Below are positions 36,770 through 47,149 of a stretch of 64,000 bases of DNA, piece after piece (position 1 is the stretch's first letter; the number at the start of each line of letters is the position of its first letter). Where the stretch lies: the NCBI GenBank assembly GCA_050084985.1, contig JBITNC010000001.1, positions 74,586,001-74,650,000 on the forward strand, read 5' to 3'. A program made the position numbers and the translations under genes. The DNA comes from Nageia nagi (taxonomy: Eukaryota > Pinophyta). The notes under the pieces were generated by a model, which ran no database searches, had not been told where the DNA came from, and saw only the letters and a list, made by a program, of their open reading frames with translations.

Positions 36770-37440
36770 TGCTTTTCTATTTTAAAGAAACATTCCAACA
36801 ACTATAAGAATTCTATTTTAAAACATCAACTCATATTTTAAAATAATCAAACAACTCTATTCCAAGATATGTTAATTATACCTTAAAATAATTGATAACT
36901 TTATTTTAAAACATCAATTCTTATTTTAAAATAAATCAACAATTATATTTTAAAATATCTAACATATTTTAAAATAATACAAGAAACTCAATTTTAGAAT
37001 ACATTAACAATATCCTAAAATAATCCACAACCATATTTCAAAATACTAGCTTATTTTAAAATAATCAAATAAGCTCTATTTTAGAATGTAATAGTAATAT
37101 CTTAAAATAATCCACAACCATATTTTAAAATACTTTCTTACTTTAAAATAAGGAAACAAACTCTATTTTAGAATATAATAGCAATATCCTAAAATAATCA
37201 CAAATATATTTTAATATACTTCCCTATTTTAAAATAATTAAACAAACTTTATTTTAGAATAATACCACACTATTTTAAAAATATATTTATATTTTAAAAT
37301 AATACCACTTTATCTATTGTAGAATAATAGTTAAAATATCTATTTATATTTCAAAATAATACCTCACTTTCTATTTTAAAATAATACCACATTCTCTATT
37401 TTAAAATATTATACTCATATTTAAAAAAGAAGAAACACCT
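36770..37440. repeat. AT-rich tandem repeat array (period about 87) in insert C
   Basis: Unit starts at 36987, 37074, 37161 and 37247 share the words CTCTATTTTAGAAT, CTAAAATAATC and TATTTTAAAATACT, giving periods of 87, 87 and 86. More diverged units spread to both sides. The motif ATTTTAAAAT is itself palindromic and recurs about every 30-40 bases. Confidence 0.7.
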
Positions 37441-37644
37441 TAATATATATTCAAATACCTTTTTTCATATTAACATATTTTTCATTTCAAAAGATCAACC
37501 AAAATCTTTTCACTTAAATCCAAATTAAAATAAAACTTATTTTAATTTACAAATTAAAATATACTCTAATATATCTTTTTTTTAAATAATAGAATAAAAA
37601 GAATATATTAACAAAATATAATTAACAAACCAATAATATCCATT

Positions 37645-37646
<2 letters not shown>

Positions 37647-37705
<59 letters not shown>
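37647..37705. repeat. (TA)n microsatellite
   Basis: An uninterrupted TA run of 59 bases inside insert C. Confidence 0.95.
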
Positions 37706-37707
<2 letters not shown>

Positions 37708-39798
37708 AGAGAGACAAAAGAAATCAATGCATTAATTTCAAAGTCTAATTTAGAAAGCTCTACCATATATTTTTAAATTTCAAACTAAATTTTAAAATAT
37801 AAATAAAATCATTTTTAAGACCCTAAAAGGAAAGTACATAACTCGAAACATTTAACCCAATAATAAGAGGGTCAATTCCCCATGCTTTCCAAGCTACCAC
37901 ATACCACAAGGAAGGAGATGGGACATCTTGGGAGATGATGCTGTCTCCCATGGCCTCACATCTCCCAAGGCTCCAAGGGACTAGGGCCTCACATTGTCAT
38001 GGGAGAGCCCCAAGACCCATGTGGGTCCCCCAAATCCCTTTACTCCTACACATTGGCTAATATGGCCCTTTAACCATACATACAACCTGAAAAGGCTTTC
38101 AAACATTGTTATACATAAAAAAATCCTCCTATAAACATTTTTAAATTGGGAATAATAAAATAATATTTGCATGAATTTTGAGACTGCAATATTAAATGTA
38201 AAAACTTCTTCCTTAATCTCATTCATAGGTTATTATACCTATAAGCACCTAGAGGAATATTCTTCTCATAGTTTTCAAGGCAGGTTTTAAAACCAATGAA
38301 TAATTTACAAACAAGTTATAAGAGAAACTTGTAATATATTAGTAACATAAATATTATCTCTAAATATTTATGTACCCAAACTAAAGGTATTAATGGGGGG
38401 TTTTAAATTTTTAAAACCCATGTTAAAAATTATAAAACCACATACCAAAGCTCTACATGGATTTTAAAACCTCTAAGATTCTAAAGGGAATATTCAAGCA
38501 TAAGGTTAAGCTGCATTCCTTACCAATCATATATAAATAACATAAGTAGATTAAAAAAATACTTATAGGTAAATAAATAAAAACTAAAGATTGAAATCTA
38601 TCAATTACCTATGGATAAAATAATCAACTCAAGCTTTTCAATTAAATATGATAATAAGAGGAAAACCTCAATAAATTCCTACAATTACAAAAGGATCTTT
38701 TTTTCCAAAATTACAGAACTTTGGTACTCCAAAAATATGGAAAATAAGGATGAATTTTAAAAGTTGAACTTTAAGGCTCTATTTATACCTTTTTAACTAG
38801 GGTTAGGCTAATTAAATAAATAAGTATTTAATTTGCATGGTAAAAAATAACTTGGAGTGACAACACCACTTAAACTCAAGTGAGTGAAAGTTAATTCTTA
38901 AGTGCAAAATATCTTTTCACTTAGTCATCAATTATCACTTCAGTGAACTAAGTTTTACTAGCACACTCAACTAGAACTAGCATACCTAACTTACAACTAT
39001 GAAAAAACAAACTAAAATTATGACACCTCATGTAAAATAAATATTATTTAATTTAAAATAATATCTTACAGGATTAGTTAACTTTAGCTTTTTACAATCA
39101 ATCAATAACTCATTTAGCATATTTATTTTAAGCTAAATAATAATATATAAAATTTTAAAGATTACTATTCTTAATTATTAATTAACTTTATTTAATAATT
39201 AAGAAGTAATGCATACATATATATACATATTCTTACAAAATATTTAACTATATATTTAAATAATTAAGATTTACCTTTTCTTCCTACCTAGTTAGTTCCT
39301 TTAATTATCTTTATCCACTAATACTAATTATTAGAGGTTCCAAGATAATTATACTAACATCCTTGGAAATCCTCTATGGTATATATTTTCAACTTCAAAT
39401 TAAAAATACAATTAAGAAATCATAAATACACATTAACAATCCTAGGGATCTTATCTTGCCCCATGCCTTTGTGTATGTATGAAATCACTTACCCAACTAT
39501 CTTAGTATCTCGATCTTATATTTGATCATGAGAATCATTGGTAATCATTCATTTCCAAACCACTAAAGAGCATCTCACCTTCTCTTACCTATCACTTACA
39601 CATCACAAAACCACTCATAATAGTAACATGTATATATAGGTAGGATAAGTAATCATTATCCATATCTTGTATTTCATAACTTAAATAAATAAAAGCATAG
39701 CAAGCATTTTATTCATATAGTTAATATCTTATTTCACAATAATCCACATCAAAACATACCAAAACAAATATAGGGTAGATTTAGGTTGTGACACTAAT

Positions 39799-40270
39799 AA
39801 GATAAAGGTGATAGTGAATATGCCTCCCCCTTCAAATATAAAATAATTACAAAGTCTACAAGGCAAGTTGTAAGCTATAAGATGCTTCATATTGTAATTA
39901 TGGGATAAATACAAATCTTTAAACAAATTATTAAAAAAGGGGATTATATTTCATTGAGGTAATGAAAATAAGAAATATTTGATGAAATAAAATGTTATGT
40001 TTTATCACCTCCAATTTTAGTCCCACCTAAGGAAGAGGAACCATTTCTACTCTACACATTAGATACAAATTCTTCTCTAGGAACTATGCTTGATCAAAAG
40101 AATAAAAATAATAAGGATAAAATCATATACTATCTTAATCAAACCTTATCTAGTTATGAAATTAAGTATGTATATATGGAAAAGTTAGGTTTAGTAGTGG
40201 TATTTGAGATAAAGAAGCTGAGACATTAGACGCTAAATCATACCACTTATGTAATTATCAAAGTATAAAT
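39799..40270 (+). pseudogene. pol: Element A RT end and gypsy RNase H (decayed)
   Basis: Resumes after insert C with KIKVIVNMPPPSNIK*LQSL then QGKL, the conserved thumb and connection motif of Tat pol. RNase H follows at 40020-40260: EEEPFLLYTLDTNSSLGTML, IIYYLNQTLSSYEIKY and FEIKKLRH*TLNHTTY. The stop replaces a tyrosine. Confidence 0.75.
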
Positions 40271-40500
40271 ACATGATGAATAAAACTTATAAAAATACCA
40301 AGGACATCTAAATGGATTATGCATTTGATTGAATTTGATCTATAATTCATAAGTCAAAAATTAATCAAAGGTCATATCATATTTGAATATCTTGCAAAAG
40401 CATTGCTACACGATGATAGATAACTCATCATTGAAATACTAGATGAACATGTTTTCCAATTAGAAGAAATGGAAATTCTTATTGATCTCAAAGAATATTG
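40271..40500 (+). pseudogene. pol: Element A connection between the two RNase H domains
   Basis: Decayed coding linker. It contains the expected post-RNase H region (NGLCI*LNLI, HLNGRFAKW-type in relatives) but too broken to read as one frame. Confidence 0.45.
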
Positions 40501-40770
40501 GGATATGATAATTTAAGCTGATGGATATAGATGCGAAAAAAGGGAAGGTGCGTGTGTTGTACTAATAACACCTTAAGGGGTTCCCATATCTTACTCCTTC
40601 AAACTTAATTTTCCATGTACAAATAATAATGTTGAGTATGAAGCCTTGATATTAGCCATAAAGAGTGCTATGAAATTAATGCTAAGAAAAGTCAAATTCA
40701 TTGGTGATTCATTATTAATTGTAAATTAGGTTAAATGAACTTTTCAATGTAAATAACATTTACTCTAAAA
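40500..40770 (+). pseudogene. pol: Element A archaeal-type RNase H (decayed)
   Basis: Reads ADGYRCEKREGACVVLITPQ (about 40518-40575), GVPISYSFKLNFPCTNNNVE and YEALILAIKSAMKLM, then KVKFIGDSLLIVNQV. These match the second RNase H domain of Tat elements, including the catalytic-type E in VEYEAL and D in GDS. This domain supports the Tat assignment. Confidence 0.8.
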
Positions 40771-41645
40771 ATACAAAACATTGATGGATAATCTACTACA
40801 ATCATTTGAAAAATATTACCTAAAGGTAACACCAAGATAAACTAATATATTTATTAATGCTATGGCTTTAATTGGATCTTTGATACCTAAGAACCCTCAT
40901 CAACAAACCATTAATATAAAAATAATCCAAATTACCCAATACTAATTGGAAATGGATAGAGTGGAACATACAACTCTTGATATTACAAGAAAAGACAAGA
41001 ATTTATGGCATATTCAATGAGTGAAATTCCTAAGAGATGGAGTTTTACTAATTGATTTCATAAAATCAGCTAAGAAATTCAAATTAAAAGCCTCCCATTT
41101 TTTTATGTTAGGAGAATTCCTATATCATAGAGGTTTTGATGGAATATTACTTTGATGCTTGAAATAGGTAGATTTCTAAATCACAATCTCATGTGCACAT
41201 GGTGAAATATGTGGAGGATATTTTAGTGGTCTTAAAATCACAAAATGACTAATATGCATGGGATACTATTGGCCTACTATAGGGTGTGATTGTATCAAAT
41301 ATGTTAAAATATGCCTCAAATATAAATACCATTCTAATCTATTTAATCAACCATAGCAATCAGTATAACCCATGCAATCATTATGGTTATTTTCAAGATG
41401 GGCACTAGATCTTATAGGTTAGATATATCCCACTTCCTTAGGTGGTCATAAGTTTATAATAATAGCCATAAAATATTTCACAAAATGGGTCAAAGCAATT
41501 CCTATTATCTCTATTAAATAAACAAACATAGCAAAACTTACAAAGTATCACATCATTTTCCATTTTGGAATTCTTCCTCAAATTATCACAAAAAATGGAA
41601 AGAATTTCAAAAATAAGGAAGTGTTAGCCTTATGCAAAGGATACC
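40771..41645 (+). pseudogene. pol: Element A integrase, N-terminal part (decayed)
   Basis: Linker, then GEFLYHRGFDGILL near 41110, the zinc-binding region CAHGEICGGYFSGLK and MGYYWPTIGCDCIKYVKICL (41190-41320), then the core start WALDLIG*IYPTSLGGHKFI, YFTKWVKAIPI and GILPQIITKNGKNFKNKEV (41570-41625). The second acidic residue of the core, normally D in TDNG, reads K in TKNG. Element D interrupts after ALCKGY. Confidence 0.8.
41641..41645. other. Target-site duplication of element D, left copy
   Basis: ATACC, repeated exactly at 46416-46420. Confidence 0.85.
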
Positions 41646-41789
41646 TGTATATTCATAATAATAAATTCTTTATTAAAGCCTCGGTGTACCTTACTTGCAA
41701 TCATGAGTTCATTTTAAGATCCCTAGGAGTTTTTTTGGGAGCAAACAAAATAGGTCAGAGTCAGTAGATAAAGCATTCCAGAATGAAAT

Positions 41790-42370
41790 AATGACATCAT
41801 AGAAGAAAGGATGAAGCTCAGTTGTGGAAAAGCTTGGGTTCTAGAGGAGGTGAGGTCAGCAAGAGATAATCGAAGAAGCTAGAGCTCATAAATTAAGTGT
41901 TCTAGAAGTAAAGCATTCCAGAATAAAATGATGACATCATGGAGGATAAGATAGTCATGTTTTGGTAAAGACCAAGTTTCAGAGATGATGAGGTTAGCAA
42001 GGGGAATTGAGAAGCTAGGGTCAGTAAATAAAGCATTCTGAAAGAGATGACGTTAGCGATTTTAGGCCTTAACCTAAAATTGAAGCCCAAAGTGATGAGG
42101 TCAGCAAGGAGCAATCAAATAGCCAGAGCCAGTGAGTAAAACATTCCAGAGGTAAGAGATGATGTCATGGGGAGAATGATGTTCACATTTTTGAATGAAA
42201 CTAGGTCTTGAAAGTGATGAGGTCAGTGAGGAGTGATCAAATAGCCAGAGTCGGTGAGTAGAGCATTCTAGAATGTAGAGATGAGGTCAGTAAAGGGGGA
42301 TCGAATAGCCAGAGCCAGTAAATAGAACATCATGGTAAAGATGATGCCAGCAAGAGGTTAGATCACAATA
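41790..42370 (+). repeat. Degenerate minisatellite in element D 5' LTR
   Basis: About six diverged units of roughly 60-90 bases, each with GATGAGGTCAGCAAGGAG, then ATCRAATAGCCAGAGCCAGT and AGTAAAGCATTCCAGA. The array is shared with the 3' LTR at 45070-45650, so it predates insertion of this copy. Confidence 0.75.
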
Positions 42371-42848
42371 TCATCTGCAATCTACCCCATTTTTGTAATA
42401 TTCTACCAAGTGGCGTATGTAGGTAGTATCAGTTAAAAGAAGACTAGAATCTTGAAGCCATTTTTGTAAACATTTCTATTCTGCAATTCTTGTAACTATT
42501 GTTACTGTAGTATAAGTATATGAAAATAAAGTGGAAAAGGGTTCGGAAGCCCTAGTATTGCTCTTTACATTTGTTCTCGAAGACCTATAGTTTTTATCAG
42601 TAATATGATACCATCTTGACCTTTCTTGTCTAGCACTCATAATTGTCATTCTTAATTTGGTTACATCATGGTAGCTTGGCTTATTTCTTGAATGATAATC
42701 ATGAGTTGCTAGTATAACTGTGTCTGCTACATGGTAGAGTAAAGTTGGGAAACTATTAGAGAGTGAGAGCTTGTACTATAGCTGCTACACTAGATTCAGA
42801 CCAAGGTTTCACACACTGTGAAAGCCCGTGCTAAACTAGTGATCCACC

Positions 42849-43007
42849 TTTGCTTTCTCTCTTGTTACCCTAAGCCTTTTTGCTTAAATTCCTCACACTC
42901 TGCTCCTTTTTATTTCCTTTCCTATTACTTTGCTTTCTTTCTTGTTACCCTAACCCTTTTGCTTAAATTCCTCACACTCTACTCCTTTTTATTTCCTTTC
43001 CTATTAC
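42849..43007 (+). repeat. Two 80-base tandem units in element D 5' LTR
   Basis: TTTGCTTTCTCTCTTGTTAC at 42849 recurs as TTTGCTTTCTTTCTTGTTAC at 42929, each followed by CCTAA.CCTTTT and a pyrimidine-rich tract. The same pair is in the 3' LTR near 46132-46290. Confidence 0.8.
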
Positions 43008-43143
43008 TTTTTCTATGCCCAATAGATAAGGAACCGGCCTTCTCTAGAGATCAGACTGTCACTATAGTCTGTTCTTAATTTACTTTGGTTAAGATTATTC
43101 ATGGTGCATATATTACACAATCCTAATCAATAGTATTTCTTTT

Positions 43144-43161
43144 TGGCATGCCCAGTGGGAC
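43144..43161 (+). other. Primer-binding site of element D
   Basis: TGGCATGCCCAGTGGGAC, 11 bases after the LTR end. It begins with TGG, complementary to a tRNA CCA end. Which tRNA is used was not determined. Confidence 0.6.
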
Positions 43162-43280
43162 AAGAAGAAACTTATTGGTGACTCTGCTGAAGCACTATCT
43201 ATGGTATGTATTAAAGCAAATTATTTGTAAATATCATATGTGCTTTTGAACCTATCACTTTCTTTTGTGACCTAGAGTTT

Positions 43281-44537
43281 ATGTGGACAAGATCTAAAAC
43301 TAGAGCAGCAAAAGAAGCATCAGATTTTAGAATGTTAGATACTCCTAAGAGAAAGACCCTGATCAAGTCCAAGTCTCTGAATAGTATTAGCTCCCTAAAA
43401 TCCTTTACCAAGCTAGAATCATCCAATCTTCACACTAGAAATACCTATCCTGAAATGGCTAATCCAGCTCAGAATATTTATCTAGAATGGGATAATGGAG
43501 TACCAATAGCCCTAGCAATGTTGCATGACATCCTAGCAAATGTTTTTAAAACCCTTTCGGAGTTTGATGCAACTTCAGAGAAACTGGCTTACGAGCATTG
43601 TGTTGATGTAGCTGGCCTAGTGAAGATTCATAATATCCAACATGAAGATGTCATGGTGAGATTACTGGCTCAGTATTTCAAGGGAAAGGTCCTAGATTGG
43701 TACAGGGGCCTTCCTAACGGATCTATAAACACTTGGGCTCAACTGGCAGAGCCCTTTATCTTGGAATTTAATGAATTAGGAGATCCCTTTTCCTTGTTAA
43801 CATAGTTCACTTCGATCAAAAGATATGAGCAAGAAAATATCCCTAATTTCAATATTAGATTCCAAAAAACTTGGGTGAGAGTCCCCATGCCAGTCAGGCC
43901 ACAGTAATTTCAAGCCTTAATGTATTACCTAAGAGCCTTTCCTCTGGATCTCTCTCTACAAATCCAAAATTCTAGAGTAAATACTTTCTTGGAGGTCTAT
44001 AGACAAGCAGTATATGCTGAATCCTATCTTATTGCAGTTGGGAAATTGCCAAGTCGCATGCCAATGCCTTATTTTCCAATAACCGCCCAACAGCAAATTT
44101 TGAGACCTCAAGCAATTAGTTTGGCTCCACCATTGGCCAGTATCCCCACCCCTGTCCAATAGTGGCCATCAACCTTGCTAGTCCCTAGAGCTCCCTTGGC
44201 CTTACTAGCCCCTCATAAGCCTAATATGAATCAAGGGGTAGCCTCGTCGATAGAGATTCAGGAACTTCGAAACTTGTGTAGAAATATGGCAAACCAGATT
44301 ACCATTCTACGTAGACAAAGCAATGCAAGAAGATATCCTTATCCTACTGTAGAAGAGGCTCAAAATGTGTTGAATGAGGATGTAAGCCAAGCTTCCTCTT
44401 CAGGGTCAGCCACTGGTTGGTGTTTGGCCTACAATAATGCTCATGAACAAACCACATGTCCTGTTTATCAATACCAAGAATATTTATCAAGAAGTGGGGG
44501 CATTCCTCTGCCTAGTGTAGCTGAAGACATAAGCTAA
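43281..44537 (+). pseudogene. gag: Element D gag (one frame, three in-frame stops)
   Basis: All three open pieces (43281-43805, 43920-44162, 44175-44537) lie in one frame of about 418 codons. Stops are TAG at 43803, TAA at 43905 and TAG at 44160. The first two sit where a glutamine codon is likely, a C-to-T change. The retrotransposon gag domain is near residues 85-230: VRLLAQYFKGKVLDWYRGLP, INTWAQLAEPFILEF and YEQENIPNFNIRFQKTW. A nucleocapsid-like GWCLAYNNAHEQTTCP lies near residue 390, where the second cysteine is tyrosine. The N-terminus is basic (WTRSKTRAAK). It is only lightly damaged compared with the genes of A, B and G. Confidence 0.85.
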
Positions 44538-44737
44538 GATGTGAACTTGATGAATTTTGCACCAGTGGGTATAAGAGGTTTTGCTATGGAAACAAGATCA
44601 AGGAAAAACCCCTAGTCTCCAGTATTTCGGAAAGAAAAGTTGAATCCCAAAAGAGCTCCAGAATCAATCATATCAAGACCTTCGAAGAAGAAATGAAATA
44701 GTAAAAGGTGGTTCAACGGTCAAAAATCAACTCCGAA

Positions 44738-44872
44738 TACTTTTAGAGAAGAAGATTTAGTATTGAAATGGGATGAGGACAAAGCTAAACCGGGGAAACA
44801 CAAAAAAAATTCGAATCCATGTGGTCCGGACCCTATGTAGTAGTGAAATGTGTTGGTATTATTTTTTCAGAT
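44738..44872 (+). pseudogene. pol: Integrase C-terminal remnant in element D
   Basis: Reads FREEDLVLKWDEDKAKPGKH then, after a one-base shift in a run of eight A, FESMWSGPYVVVKCVG. This is the conserved C-terminal block of gypsy integrases. No chromodomain follows. It marks the far side of a deletion that removed almost all of pol. Confidence 0.75.
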
Positions 44873-44928
44873 TAGGTTTTAAATTCCTCTTTGATAAAGG
44901 TGAAATTTTCCCCCAGAGGTTGTCATAA

Positions 44929-46415
44929 TGTATATTCATAATAATAAATTCTTTATAAAAGCCCTGGTGTACCTTACTTGCAATCATGAGTTCATTTTAA
45001 GATCCACGGGAGTTTTTTTAGGAGCAAACAAAACAGGCCAAAGTCAGTAGATAAAGCATTCCAAAATGAAATGATGACATCACAAAAGAAAGGATGAAGC
45101 TTAGTTGTGGAAAAGCCCAAGTTCTGGAGGAGGTGAGGTCAGTAAGAGATAATCGAAGAAGCCAGAGCCTGTAAATTAAGTGTTCCAAAAGTAAAGCATT
45201 CTGGAATAAAATGATGATGTCATAGAGGATAAGATAGTCATGTTTTGGTAAAGACCAAGTTTCGAAGATGATGAGGTTAGTAAGGGGAATTGAGAAGCCA
45301 AGGTCAATAAATAAAGCATTTGGGAAGAGATGACATTAGCGATTTCGGGCCTTAACCCAAAACCGGAGCCCAAAAGTGATGAGGTCAGTAAGGAGTGATC
45401 AAATAGCCAAATCCAGTGACTAAAACATTTTAGAGGTAAGAGATGACATCATGGGGAAACGATGTTCACATTTTTGAATGAAACCAGGTCCTAGAAGTGA
45501 TGAGGTCAGCGAGGAGTGATAGAATAGCCGAAGTTAGTGAGTAGAGCATTCTGGAATGTAGAGATGAGGTCAATAAAGGGGGATCGAATAGCCAGAGATA
45601 ATAAATAGAACATCACGATAAAGATGATGCCAACAAGAGGTCAGATCATAGTATCATCTACAATCTACCTCATTTTTGTAATATTCTACCAAGTGGCATA
45701 TGTAGGTAGTATCAGTTAAAAGAAGGCTAGAATCTTGAAGCCATTTTTGTAAATGTTTCTATTCTACAATTCTTGTAACTATTGTTACTGCAGTATAAGT
45801 ATATGAAAGTAAAGTGGAAAAGGGGTCGGAAGCCCTAGTATTGCTCTTTACATTTATTCTTGAAGACCTGTAGTTTTTATCAGTAATATGATACCATCTT
45901 GACCTTTCTTATCTAGCACTCGTAATTATCATTCTTAATTTGGTTACATCATGGCAGCTTGGCTTGTTTCCTGAATGATAATCATGAGTTGCTAGTATAA
46001 CTATGTCTGCTACATGGTAGAGTAAAGTTGGGAAACTATTAGAGAGTGAGAGCTTGTACTGTAGCTGCTACACTAGATTCAGACCAAGGTTTCACACACT
46101 GTGAAAGCCCGTGCTGAACTAGTGATCCACCTTTGCTTTCTCTCTTGTTACCCTAAGCCTTTTTGCTTAAATTCCTTGCACTCTGCTCCTTTTTATTTCC
46201 TTTCCTGTTACTTTGCTTTCTCTCTTGCTACCCTAACCCTTTTGCTTAAATTCCTTGCACTCTATTCCTTTTTATTTCCTTTCCTGTTACTTTTTCTACG
46301 CCCAATAGATAAGGAACCAGCCTTCTCCGAAGATCAAACTGTCACTATAGTCTATTCTTGATTTACTTTGGTTAAGATTGTTCACAGTGCATATATTACA
46401 CAATCCTAATCAACA
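44929..46415 (+). repeat. Element D 3' LTR
   Basis: 1487 bases from TGTATATTCA to CCTAATCAACA. Carries the same minisatellite (45070-45650) and the 80-base pair as the 5' LTR. The 46101-46361 ORF is the counterpart of the chance ORF in the 5' LTR. Confidence 0.9.
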
Positions 46416-46420
46416 ATACC

Positions 46421-46690
46421 ATATTATAATTAGTTTTTTTATGCTTTATTACCCTTAAGGGAATGGAAAAGTCAAGGTTACAAATAAAATTATTTAGAGT
46501 ATTCTAATTAAAATAATAGATAGTTCTCATAGAGATTGGCATGCAAGGATTCCATATGCTCTATGGGATTATCACACTAGTATTAGAAATCCTACTGGGG
46601 AAACCTTATTCTCTTTTGTTTATGGGGTAGAAGTAGTTTTTCCATTGGAAATAGAAATCTCATCTTTATGAATTGCTTTATAATATTATA
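46421..46690 (+). pseudogene. pol: Element A integrase core, second part (decayed)
   Basis: Resumes after element D. YHIIISFFYALLPLREW bridges the junction, with one frameshift before YYPQGNGKVKVTNKII*SIL; the catalytic glutamate position of GQAE reads K. DWHARIPYALWDYHTSIRNP and TGETLFSFVYGVEVVFPLEI follow. Confidence 0.8.
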
Positions 46691-47032
46691 TTACATATGA
46701 AGAAGCTCAATAAACACAATTAGACCAATTATTATTAGATGAAAGATGAGTTAATGCATTAGAATATATATGTACCTAACAAAATTATATTAAAAGAATT
46801 TTGATAAAAGGGATAAGATTTATGAGTCAAATATAGGATATCTAGTACTTAAAAAAATCAACAAACTTCATGAATGAAAAGGCAATTTCATAATAAATTT
46901 ACCCCTACTTAGCTAGGACCTAATATAATCAAAAGAAAATTTGTTTAGGAGCATATCATTTAGCTGATGTGGAAGGTAATGAAGAGCGTGAACCAATAAA
47001 TAGGAGGAATATTCATCCCTTTTACAATTAAA
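46690..47032 (+). pseudogene. pol: Element A integrase C-terminal region (decayed)
   Basis: Broken in the middle, then GAYHLADVEGNEEREPINRR and NIHPFYN*, the conserved end of Tat pol. No chromodomain. Confidence 0.7.
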
Positions 47033-47149
47033 GTTACTTTTCTTATTTCTATGTATATATTATAAATATATAGTTAAATATATTAAAATTTTTATAAGCT
47101 AATAAAAAATAAATGAATTTAGCATATGGAAACTAAAAACATCAAGAGT

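Larger units (their letters stand above)
35193..39793 (+). mobile_element. Insert C: 4.6 kb solo-LTR-like insertion in element A pol
   Basis: Starts TGTAACGACCC and ends GGTTGTGACA, with perfect CTAAT on both sides (35188-35192 and 39794-39798). Removing it with one CTAAT rejoins the host frame as VEPN-KIKVIVNMPPP. There is no coding similarity inside; ORFs up to 81 codons look like chance. I see no second copy of its ends inside, so it is best read as a solo LTR of a family with very long LTRs. Its TGTAACGACCC start resembles LTR H (TGTAACAACCC). It holds an 87-base tandem array and a TA microsatellite. Confidence 0.7.
41646..43132 (+). repeat. Element D 5' LTR
   Basis: 1487 bases from TGTATATTCA to CCTAATCAATA; the terminal CA is changed to TA here but is CA in the other LTR. 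The 86-codon ORF at 42818-43078 is repeated in the 3' LTR and is a by-product of the pyrimidine-rich repeat, not a gene. Confidence 0.9.
41646..46415 (+). mobile_element. Element D: non-autonomous gypsy element inside element A integrase
   Basis: 4770 bases. LTRs are both 1487 bases (41646-43132 and 44929-46415), with a perfect ATACC target duplication. Inside are a primer-binding site, a gag gene with three in-frame stops and the C-terminal tail of an integrase; protease, reverse transcriptase, RNase H and the integrase core are missing. It must rely on enzymes from another element. LTR likeness and equal length suggest it is younger than its host. Confidence 0.9.

Noticed and set aside
36770-37440. 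Regular repeat array as a possible CRISPR
   Set aside because: The unit is repeated throughout without distinct repeat and spacer parts, the sequence is AT-rich and lies in an LTR of a plant genome.
42818-43078. 86-codon ORF, repeated at 46101-46361
   Set aside because: Both copies lie in the LTRs of element D and come from a pyrimidine-rich 80-base tandem repeat.
43211-44159. Minus-strand ORFs of 67-71 codons
   Set aside because: Antisense shadows of the element D gag gene.
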